Shown: in pieces, positions 7,954 through 14,236 of the stretch
How the letters are laid out: every line of letters starts with the position of its first letter
How positions within the stretch are numbered: position 1 is the stretch's first letter
Assembly (NCBI GenBank): GCA_946618395.1
Contig: CAMOLD010000008.1
Coordinates: 1-25,474 of the forward strand
Reading direction: 5' to 3'
DNA length: 25,474 nt
Source: an uncultured Clostridia bacterium
GTDB taxonomy: Bacteria; Bacillota; Clostridia; Oscillospirales; CAG-272
Notes under the pieces: generated by a model
Seen by the model: the letters and a program-made list of their open reading frames with translations, nothing else
Database searches by the model: none
What the model was told of the DNA's origin: nothing
Made by a program: the position numbers and the translations under genes

Positions 7954-7982
7954 ATTATATCTCTTTTTTCCTTTTTTTGCAA
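7954..7982 (-). promoter_or_regulatory. SigA-type promoter of the symporter gene
   Basis: On the minus strand, TTGCAA (7977-7982) and TATAAT (7954-7959) are 17 bases apart, about 40 bases upstream of the symporter start. It lies just beyond the sigK terminator, so the symporter is independent of sigK. Confidence 0.75.
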
Positions 7983-8011
7983 TCTTTTTCTTTCATTTTT
8001 CCGCTTTTTTT

Positions 8012-8048
8012 GCAAAAAAAGAATAAAGCCCCGTTTTGGGACTTTATT
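8012..8048 (-). terminator. Intrinsic terminator of sigK
   Basis: On the minus strand, AATAAAGTCCC pairs with GGGGCTTTATT around AAAAC (8022-8048) and is followed by a run of seven T (8014-8020). The stem overlaps the sigK stop codon (8044-8046). Confidence 0.85.
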
Positions 8049-8724
8049 CCAGGGCATTTTTCAGTTTTTCCAAGGCGCATTTTTCAATTCGGGAAACATA
8101 GGAGCGCGAGATTCCCAAAAGGGCGGCAACCTCCCGTTGCGCGTGCTGGGGGGTGTTGCCCAGCCCATAACGCAGAACGATGATTTGCCGCTCCCGCTCG
8201 GAGAGCAGCGAATCGATATAGGCAAGCATTTTTGCCGTTTTCATTTTTCGGTCCACAATTTCGGCAATGTCGTCCTCGCAGCTGATGACGTCGATGTAGG
8301 TCAGCGGATTTCCGTCCCGATCCACGTCAATCGTTTCGTTCAAAGAGACCTCGGTTGTCGTTTTCTTTTGCGCACGAAAATACATTAAAATTTCGTTTTG
8401 AATGCATTTTGCCGCGTAGGTCGTGAATTTTGCGCCCTTCTCAACGCGAAAACTGTCTACCGCTTTGACCAGTCCCAAAGAGCCGATGGAGACCAGATCC
8501 TCGGCATTTTTTGCGGTGGAATAGTATTTGCGGACGATATGGGAGACCAGGCGCAGGTTATGCAAAATTAGCTTTTGCCGTGCATCTTCGTTCCCCTTAC
8601 GTGCTTCTAAAAACAGGCGGTGTTCTTCCTCGTGTGAAAGCGGTGGGGGGTATTTTTGCGGCGTGGAAATTCCCAAAATAAAATGCGAAACGCGGGTCAA
8701 CAAAGAAAGAATCAGGGCAAACAT
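8044..8724 (-). CDS. sigK: RNA polymerase sporulation sigma factor SigK (pro-form)
   Basis: A sigma-70 family protein of 226 residues; B. subtilis pro-SigK is 241. The hydrophobic N-terminus (MFALILSLLTRVSHFILGI) precedes a PPPLSHEEE start of the mature factor, matching the membrane-held pro-sequence that SpoIVFB-type proteases remove. Region 2 follows (HNLRLVSHIVRKY, EDLVSIGSLGLVKAVDSF, TYAAKCIQNEILMYFR). Region 4 ends in GISRSYVSRIEKCALEKL, nearly the SigK helix-turn-helix. The frame is continuous, with no skin-type insertion. SigE is the alternative, but the recognition helix and the short pro-sequence favour SigK. The ribosome site GGGAGG sits six bases upstream. The gene is divergent from the phosphofructokinase gene. 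It implies spore formation, with activity in the mother cell. Confidence 0.9.
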   Translation of the reverse strand: MFALILSLLTRVSHFILGISTPQKYPPPLSHEEEHRLFLEARKGNEDARQKLILHNLRLVSHIVRKYYSTAKNAEDLVSIGSLGLVKAVDSFRVEKGAKFTTYAAKCIQNEILMYFRAQKKTTTEVSLNETIDVDRDGNPLTYIDVISCEDDIAEIVDRKMKTAKMLAYIDSLLSERERQIIVLRYGLGNTPQHAQREVAALLGISRSYVSRIEKCALEKLKNALE

Positions 8725-8759
8725 GATATGCCTCCCGGAAGAAAATTGCAGAACGCTAA

Positions 8760-8767
8760 ATTATATG
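8760..8767 (-). promoter_or_regulatory. Candidate sporulation-type -10 element of sigK
   Basis: CATATAAT on the minus strand, about 36 bases upstream of the sigK start. It resembles the CATAnnnT/CATAnnnTA form used by SigE and SigK, and no TTGACA-like -35 lies 17 bases upstream. This would fit mother-cell control, but the -35 side is only A-rich. Confidence 0.4.
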
Positions 8768-8810
8768 CGCCGGTTTTTCTTTTTTTGCTTGCCCTTTTTT
8801 CTTTTTCCGG

Positions 8811-8839
8811 TTGACATTCATTTTGAAAAATGGTAAAAT
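8811..8839 (+). promoter_or_regulatory. SigA-type promoter of the phosphofructokinase gene
   Basis: Perfect TTGACA (8811-8816) and TAAAAT (8834-8839) with a 17-base spacer. The leader to the start at 8879 is about 33 bases and contains the GGAAGGGG ribosome site. Confidence 0.85.
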
Positions 8840-8878
8840 AAAAATGTCGAAAAACAAAAATCGGAAGGGGATACCGAT

Positions 8879-10117
8879 ATGAAAGAACTGTTTGGAAATG
8901 CCGTTGTTGGCCAGAGCGGCGGACCCACTGCCGCCATTAACGCAACGCTTGCAGGCGTTGTGCGCGGCGTTTTGGAAAACAACAAAAAGAATATTGCGAA
9001 ACTCTACGGTATGAGAAACGGTATGGAGGGGCTTTTGGCCGAAGATTTGATTGATCTTTCGGCGTTTTTTGAGGGCTCCGAGGAAAAATTACGCCTTTTG
9101 GAGCAAACGCCGGCGGCGGCGCTGGGGTCCTGCCGCCTCAAACTTCCGAAACCGCAGGAAAATCCCGCGTTTTTTGAGCGGTTGGTTGCCATTTTCAAAA
9201 AATACGATATTCGCTTCTTCTTTTACATCGGCGGCAACGATTCGATGGATACCGTTGCCAAGCTGACGGCGTATCTTGCCTCCTCCGATTACGAAATGAA
9301 GGTCATGGGCATTCCCAAGACCATTGACAACGACCTGTTGGGAACCGACCATACCCCCGGTTACGGTTCGGCGGCAAAATATATTGCCGTTACCATGCAG
9401 GAAATTTTGCGCGATTGCGCTGTTTACCGCATTCCCGCCGTTACCATTGTGGAATTGATGGGCAGGGACGCCGGCTGGCTGACCGCCGCTTCCGCCGTTG
9501 GAAGATTGACGGGCGGTATGGAGCCTGATTATGTTTATTTGCCGGAGTGCGCCTTTGATTTGGACAAGTTTATTGCCGATGTGAAAGCGGCACTTGCGCG
9601 GCACCCCAACGTTGTTATTGCCGTTTCGGAAGGGGTTCGCTTTGCCAACGGACGCTATGTTGGCGAGGGAAGCCAAAGCGGCGCCACCGACAAATTCGGG
9701 CATGCCTACCTTGCCGGCGTTGGCAAGGTTTTGGAATACGCCGTGCGCGATTCGATCGGCTGTAAAGTCCGCTCGCTGGAATTGAGCTTGCCGCAGCGTT
9801 GCGCCGCGCATCTTGCCTCTGAAACCGACCTTACCGAATCGGCAGGGGTTGGCAAAGCGGCGGTTTTGGCGGCTTGCGAAGGGATTTCCGGCGAGGTGAT
9901 GGCGATTGACCGGATTCCCGGCAAAACATACGCCGTTGCCTTTGCGCATCACCCGGCTTCGTCGGTTGCGAACGGCGTTCGAAAAGTGAACCCCGAATTT
10001 TGCACCCCGGAAGGAAACCAGGTGACCGATTCCTTCTGCCGCTGGCTCTTGCCCTTGATCCAGGGAGAGCGGAAGATCGTTTTTCAAAACGGTTTGCCGG
10101 CGCATTTGACTTTTTGA
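8879..10117 (+). CDS. pfp: Pyrophosphate-dependent 6-phosphofructokinase
   Basis: A phosphofructokinase-family enzyme of 412 residues that interconverts fructose 6-phosphate and fructose 1,6-bisphosphate. It opens with the VVGQSGGPTAAINATLAG donor loop. Motif GGNDS at 118-122 carries Asp where ATP enzymes have the second glycine of GGDGS, and K147 lies in PKTIDND where ATP enzymes have glycine. These two changes are the known marks of PPi use. The substrate loop MGRDAGW is at 194-200. The length of about 410 also fits the PPi group rather than the 320-residue ATP form. It is transcribed from its own promoter, divergent from sigK. The epimerase gene starts 70 bases downstream and could be cotranscribed. 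A reversible PPi enzyme fits energy-saving glycolysis in an anaerobe. Confidence 0.92.
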   Translation: MKELFGNAVVGQSGGPTAAINATLAGVVRGVLENNKKNIAKLYGMRNGMEGLLAEDLIDLSAFFEGSEEKLRLLEQTPAAALGSCRLKLPKPQENPAFFERLVAIFKKYDIRFFFYIGGNDSMDTVAKLTAYLASSDYEMKVMGIPKTIDNDLLGTDHTPGYGSAAKYIAVTMQEILRDCAVYRIPAVTIVELMGRDAGWLTAASAVGRLTGGMEPDYVYLPECAFDLDKFIADVKAALARHPNVVIAVSEGVRFANGRYVGEGSQSGATDKFGHAYLAGVGKVLEYAVRDSIGCKVRSLELSLPQRCAAHLASETDLTESAGVGKAAVLAACEGISGEVMAIDRIPGKTYAVAFAHHPASSVANGVRKVNPEFCTPEGNQVTDSFCRWLLPLIQGERKIVFQNGLPAHLTF

Positions 10118-10187
10118 AAGGAGCAAAAAGGTTCTAAAATCAGCAGTTTGTCCGTAAAATGGTAAAAACCCCGATTGGAGGAATACC

Positions 10188-11282
10188 ATGAAACGGATTT
10201 TGATTGCCATTGGAACAAGACCGGAAGCCATTAAACTTTGCCCCATTCTTCCCGCCCTGCGCGAAAAAGGGATGGAGCCGATTGTTTGCGCTACCGGTCA
10301 ACACGCGGAACTATTGGAAGAGGCGCTCAAAGATTACGGCGTGGAGCCGCAATTCCGCTTTTGCGCCATGGAGCCGGGACAGCCGCTGACCAAGTTGTTT
10401 GCAAAGCTGGTCCGGGGGCTTGGAGACGCGATTCGCTCGGCCGCGCCCGATTGCGTGATGGTGCAGGGTGACACCGCCACCGCTTTTGCCGGTGCGCTGG
10501 CGGCATTCTACGAAAATCTTCCGGTTGCCCACGTTGAGGCGGGTTTGCGGACGCATCAGATCAAATCTCCGTTTCCCGAGGAAATGCAACGCAGGTTGAT
10601 TACCCCTCTTGCGGCATATCACTTTGCGCCAACGGCGTTTGCAAAGCAAAACATTTTACGCGAGGGGATTGATGAGAGCCGTATTTATGTTGTCGGAAAC
10701 ACAGTGATCGACGCGCTGAAATTCTCGCAAAATCAGCCGGCAACGCCAGAATGGGATCTTCCGCCGCGGCTATTTCCAATCCTATTTACGGCACACCGGC
10801 GCGAAAATTTTGGAAAGCCGATGGTTGAAATGTTCCGCGCACTGCGGCGCATTGTGGAAAAGCACGAAAACGTGTTTGCTTTTTGCCCGCTGCATGCCAA
10901 CCCCAAAGTTCGGGAGGCGGCAAGGGTTTTGGAGGGGTGCGACCGCATTCGCGTGATCGACCCGCCCGGCCCTGTTCGTTTTCACGCGCTTCTTTCCCGG
11001 TGCAAACTGGTGTTGACCGACAGCGGCGGAATTCAGGAAGAGGTGACTTCTTTGGGAATCCCTACCATTGTGATGCGCTATTCCACCGAGCGAACCGAAG
11101 GGATCCGCGCCGGATGCCTGATGCTTTCCGGAACCCACGAAGAGGGAATTGTTGCCGCCGCAACCGCGCTGTTGCGCCCAAATTCCGAGCTCTACGAGCA
11201 AATGAGCCATCCTTCGGATGTCTTCGGCGACGGCAAAGCATCGGTCAGAATTGCCGGGATTCTATCCGGGCAGAAACCGTGA
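10188..11282 (+). CDS. wecB (mnaA): UDP-N-acetylglucosamine 2-epimerase (non-hydrolysing)
   Basis: A protein of 364 residues in the usual range. It interconverts UDP-GlcNAc and UDP-ManNAc for cell-wall or capsule polymers. Motifs in order: IGTRPEAIK at the N-terminus, VQGDTAT, HVEAGLRT, FPEEMQRRLI, the HRREN substrate motif, TDSGGIQEE, and STERTEGIRAG. The last is usually TERPEG, so the proline is replaced by threonine. The start follows GGAGG with good spacing. No other polysaccharide gene is adjacent; the upstream gene is phosphofructokinase and a separate promoter follows. The epimerase may therefore be a housekeeping gene for wall teichoic acid or a similar polymer, which is inference. 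Confidence 0.94.
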   Translation: MKRILIAIGTRPEAIKLCPILPALREKGMEPIVCATGQHAELLEEALKDYGVEPQFRFCAMEPGQPLTKLFAKLVRGLGDAIRSAAPDCVMVQGDTATAFAGALAAFYENLPVAHVEAGLRTHQIKSPFPEEMQRRLITPLAAYHFAPTAFAKQNILREGIDESRIYVVGNTVIDALKFSQNQPATPEWDLPPRLFPILFTAHRRENFGKPMVEMFRALRRIVEKHENVFAFCPLHANPKVREAARVLEGCDRIRVIDPPGPVRFHALLSRCKLVLTDSGGIQEEVTSLGIPTIVMRYSTERTEGIRAGCLMLSGTHEEGIVAAATALLRPNSELYEQMSHPSDVFGDGKASVRIAGILSGQKP

Positions 11283-11300
11283 TTTGTTTTGAAAAACATC

Positions 11301-11329
11301 TTGCAATATACTAAAACTTATGGTATAAT
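11301..11329 (+). promoter_or_regulatory. SigA-type promoter of the 218-residue membrane protein
   Basis: TTGCAA (11301-11306) and TATAAT (11324-11329) with a 17-base spacer; the -10 is preceded by TGG. It begins 18 bases after the epimerase stop, so the following gene has its own promoter. Confidence 0.8.
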
Positions 11330-11386
11330 ATAAGCCTACCACCGCAAACACCCGAAATGATGCCAAAAAAAGGGAAGGAAAGATTC

Positions 11387-12043
11387 ATGAAGAACAGGAA
11401 ATTGATCAGTATTTTCTTAATCGCCGTGGCAATTCTCTGTTTGATTGCGGCGATTGTGATGTTGATTTTTGCAGGGCGCGTTTCCGGCTATAAAAAGCCT
11501 TTGCAAATTATTGTCGGAACTCTTTTGCTGCTTCTTGCCCTGTTGATTGCCTTTTATTGGTGGATTTTCAGAAAAGAGGATCAGAATTTCTTCCTTTATG
11601 ACGGGCAGGCCGAACAGAATATTCCCATCGAGCAACTGACCCGCCAAAAGGTGCTGGAACGCATGACCTATTTTATCGGCGAGCTTGCTTCCTCGCCGGA
11701 AATGCTTTGGTCGGGGAACGTTTTGGAATGGACCGGCAAATTTGGGCACCGCGGAATTTTCAAGCCGCTGGTTGCCTACAAAATGTTGTATGATTTGGGT
11801 ATGCAATCGCCCAATTCGCCCTATTGGGATTATCTTGCAAACGCTTCGGATGAAGCGCTGGGCATTCTTTGCGCCTCTTTAGAGCGCGCCGACGAGAAAA
11901 AATTTGTTCGCGCATTCCGCCTGATTATGGAAAGCGAGCCCAAACCGGGACCGCAGATGAAGGAGTTTTTGAACAAAAACACCGATTATCTTGCCGGCAG
12001 AATGTTGAGCTATACCAAAAGGAATATCGATTGTTTCTATTAA
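11387..12043 (+). CDS. Hypothetical two-helix membrane protein
   Basis: A protein of 218 residues that I do not recognise. Two adjoining hydrophobic helices (about residues 6-29 and 39-61) with a short basic turn between them (GRVSGYKKP) form a membrane hairpin. A soluble domain of about 155 residues follows, probably cytoplasmic given the basic residues beside the helices. This domain is rich in aromatic and acidic residues, mostly helical in character, and has no cysteine cluster, nucleotide loop or repeat that I can see. The start at 11387 follows AAGGAA; an ATG at 11357 lacks a site. The gene is monocistronic, with a near-consensus promoter and a strong terminator. Function not assigned. 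Confidence 0.85.
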   Translation: MKNRKLISIFLIAVAILCLIAAIVMLIFAGRVSGYKKPLQIIVGTLLLLLALLIAFYWWIFRKEDQNFFLYDGQAEQNIPIEQLTRQKVLERMTYFIGELASSPEMLWSGNVLEWTGKFGHRGIFKPLVAYKMLYDLGMQSPNSPYWDYLANASDEALGILCASLERADEKKFVRAFRLIMESEPKPGPQMKEFLNKNTDYLAGRMLSYTKRNIDCFY

Positions 12044-12064
12044 GAACTTTCAAAAATGACGGGT

Positions 12065-12100
12065 CTGCAAACCGAAAACCGGTTTGCAGGCTCTTTTTTT
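12065..12100 (+). terminator. Intrinsic terminator
   Basis: CTGCAAACC (12065-12073) pairs with GGTTTGCAG (12081-12089), loop GAAAACC, followed by CTC and seven T. It closes the 218-residue membrane protein gene. Confidence 0.92.
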
Positions 12101-12132
12101 GAAATTTTCCCTATATTATTATGCAAAACCTA

Positions 12133-12160
12133 TTGACAAATCCATGAAAATCTGTATAAT
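12133..12160 (+). promoter_or_regulatory. SigA-type promoter of the Re-citrate synthase operon
   Basis: Perfect TTGACA (12133-12138) and perfect TATAAT (12155-12160) with a 16-base spacer. This is the closest match to consensus in the window. The strength of both boxes suggests that control is by repression. Confidence 0.88.
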
Positions 12161-12170
12161 TGTATACATA
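12159..12170 (+). promoter_or_regulatory. Candidate GntR/FCD operator
   Basis: TGTATACA (12161-12168) is a perfect palindrome touching the last base of the -10 box and covering the expected start point. The wider form TTGTATACAT is close to the TNGTnnACNA pattern common for FCD-type GntR regulators. The regulator at 13589 in the same operon is the natural candidate to bind it. This is inferred from position and pattern. Confidence 0.6.
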
Positions 12171-12193
12171 AATACATGATGGGAGAAAAAATC

Positions 12194-13570
12194 ATGCTTG
12201 AAATTTCGCAAAAAACAAATCTTTTGGAGCAGGAAACATTTAAGTATTCCTTGCAGGATATTGAGGAGCCCAACCTCTACCGGGATATTTATCCCTACGA
12301 GGAGGTTCCGCGCGTTGCGTTCAACCACCGCCGCGTGCCGATCGGTATGCCGGAGGATATTTGGATTACCGATACCTCTTTCCGCGACGGTCAGCAGTCG
12401 GTAGAGCCCTATTCGGTCAAACAGATCGTTGACCTTTACAAGCTGATGTCCCGTTTGGGCGGGCCCTACGGCATTATTCGCCAGACCGAGTTTTTCGTTT
12501 ACAGCAAGAAAGACCGGGAGGCAGTGCAAAAATGCCAGGAGCTGGGGCTTAAATTCCCGGAAATCACCACCTGGATTCGCGCCAGCAAAGAAGACTTTAA
12601 GCTCGTGCGCGACCTGGGCATTCGGGAGACGGGCATTTTGGTTTCCTGCAGCGATTATCACATCTTCAAAAAGATGAAGATGACGCGCCGGCAATGTATG
12701 GAGCATTATCTTGCCGCCGTGAGCGAAGCGTTTGAGGCTGGCGTCATGCCGCGCTGCCATCTGGAAGATATTACCCGCGCCGATTTTTACGGTTTTGTGG
12801 TTCCGTTTGTCAACGAGCTGATGAAGCTTTCGGTGCAGGCAAAAATTCCGGTGCGCATTCGCGCTTGTGATACCATGGGTTACGGCATTCCATATCCGGA
12901 GGTTGCCATTCCGCGTAGCGTTCCGGGCATTATTTACGGTTTGCAGCATTACTCGGACGTTTCCAGCGAAATGTTGGAGTGGCACGGTCACAACGACTTT
13001 TATAAGTCGGTCACCAATGCGACGACAGCATGGCTTTACGGCGCTTCCGGCGTGAACTGCTCGCTTTTGGGCATTGGCGAGCGGACGGGGAACATTCCGT
13101 TGGAGGCAATGGTGTTTGAATACGCTTCCATGCGCGGTTCTCTGGACGGTATGGATCCCACGGTCATTACCGAGATTGCCGATTACTTCCAAAAAGAGAT
13201 TGGCTATCAGATCCCGCCCATGACGCCTTTTGTTGGCAAAAACTTCAACGTAACGCGCGCCGGCATTCATGCCGATGGCCTTTTGAAGGACGAGGAGATC
13301 TACAACATTTTTGATACGCGCAAACTGCTCAACCGGTCGGCATCGGTCATGCTGGGCAAAGCCTCCGGTCTTGCCGGAATTGCCTATTGGATCAATGAAA
13401 ACTACCGCCTGACCGAATCTGAGCGGGTGGAAAAGCACGATCCGCTTGTGGTTGCCGTGAAAGAATGGATTGACAAAGAATATGAAGACGGCAGACAAAC
13501 AACGCTTTCCACAAGCGAAGTGGAAACCAAAATCGAGGCGCTTTCGGGCGGTCGGTTCCGCCGGCTTTGA
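12194..13570 (+). CDS. Re-type citrate synthase (HMGL/isopropylmalate synthase family)
   Basis: A protein of 458 residues of the HMGL-like TIM-barrel family. The catalytic start TDTSFRDGQQ (60-67 region) and the metal-binding pair H264-H266 in WHGHND are present. The text around LYRDIYPYEEVPRVAFN and RRVPIGMPEDIW is what I know from Re-citrate synthases such as that of Clostridium kluyveri, which condense acetyl-CoA and oxaloacetate with opposite stereochemistry to ordinary citrate synthase. Neighbours aconitase and isocitrate dehydrogenase complete the route to 2-oxoglutarate, and no Si-type citrate synthase is nearby. A LeuA or homocitrate synthase role is less likely because the LeuA regulatory C-terminus is missing and no leucine genes adjoin. 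The start at 12194 follows GGGAG at 12181-12185; an in-frame ATG at 12176 would add six residues and has no site. Confidence 0.86.
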   Translation: MLEISQKTNLLEQETFKYSLQDIEEPNLYRDIYPYEEVPRVAFNHRRVPIGMPEDIWITDTSFRDGQQSVEPYSVKQIVDLYKLMSRLGGPYGIIRQTEFFVYSKKDREAVQKCQELGLKFPEITTWIRASKEDFKLVRDLGIRETGILVSCSDYHIFKKMKMTRRQCMEHYLAAVSEAFEAGVMPRCHLEDITRADFYGFVVPFVNELMKLSVQAKIPVRIRACDTMGYGIPYPEVAIPRSVPGIIYGLQHYSDVSSEMLEWHGHNDFYKSVTNATTAWLYGASGVNCSLLGIGERTGNIPLEAMVFEYASMRGSLDGMDPTVITEIADYFQKEIGYQIPPMTPFVGKNFNVTRAGIHADGLLKDEEIYNIFDTRKLLNRSASVMLGKASGLAGIAYWINENYRLTESERVEKHDPLVVAVKEWIDKEYEDGRQTTLSTSEVETKIEALSGGRFRRL

Positions 13571-13588
13571 GAAAGGGGGAGGAAAACG

Positions 13589-14233
13589 ATGATGGATCAC
13601 AGAAGTATATCGCTTGCCGAACAGGTATTTGATCGGCTGGAAAATGAGATTCTTTCCGGCTTTTATCAGCGCGGCGAATTGCTGACCGAAATGAAGCTGG
13701 TCACCGACCTCGGCGTTAGCCGCACCCCCATTCGCGAGGCTTTGCACCGCCTGGAGCAGGAGCGTTTGATTGAGATTACTCAAAAGGGATTTTTGGTGCT
13801 TGGCGTTACCTTGCAGGATCTTGCCGACATTTTTGAAATCAGGGAAAAGATTGAGGGAATGGCCTCCCGTCTGGCGGCGGCAAAAATTACCGACGAACAG
13901 CTGGCAGAGCTGCGCGAAACGCTGGAGTTACAGGAGTTTTACGTTGCGCGCCACGACGCGGACCACATCAAGAGCTATGACAGCCAGTTTCACAAGCTGA
14001 TCTACCGTTTCAGCGGCAGTTCGGTTTATTACGATACCCTCATTCCGTTGCACAAGAAGGTGCAAAAATACCGCAAAGCGTCGGTGGAAAACGAGAGCCG
14101 CGCCGTGCAGTCGGCAAAAGAACACCGCATCATTTTTGAGGCGATTGCCGCACATGACGGCGAAAAAGCCGAGCAGTTTACCGTTGCGCATATCGTCAAT
14201 GCGGCAAATCACATTTTGAAACGAGGCTATTGA
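13589..14233 (+). CDS. GntR-family regulator, FCD subfamily
   Basis: A protein of 214 residues. The N-terminal winged helix includes LAEQVFDRLENEILSG and the recognition helix GVSRTPIREALHRLE (about 42-56). The C-terminal FCD domain has the metal/ligand residues D131 and H135 (in DSQFH), H179 (in KEHRII) and H201 (in VAHIVNA), the pattern seen in carboxylate-binding members. The start follows a strong GGGGGAGG site. It lies between the citrate synthase and aconitase genes, 18 bases after one and 3 before the other, so it is cotranscribed. A regulator binding citrate, 2-oxoglutarate or another di- or tricarboxylate would make sense, but the ligand is inferred from context only. The likely operator is the palindrome at 12161. 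Confidence 0.92.
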   Translation: MMDHRSISLAEQVFDRLENEILSGFYQRGELLTEMKLVTDLGVSRTPIREALHRLEQERLIEITQKGFLVLGVTLQDLADIFEIREKIEGMASRLAAAKITDEQLAELRETLELQEFYVARHDADHIKSYDSQFHKLIYRFSGSSVYYDTLIPLHKKVQKYRKASVENESRAVQSAKEHRIIFEAIAAHDGEKAEQFTVAHIVNAANHILKRGY

Positions 14234-14236
14234 ACC

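Noticed and set aside
7914..8057. N-terminal extension of the symporter by 48 residues
   Set aside because: The region holds the promoter and the sigK terminator, and the residues are basic low-complexity text. AAAGGA sits directly before the ATG at 7913.
10118..10187. Separate promoter for the epimerase gene
   Set aside because: TTGTCC with A-rich text after it is present, but no -10 box lies at a workable distance. Cotranscription with pfp is equally possible.
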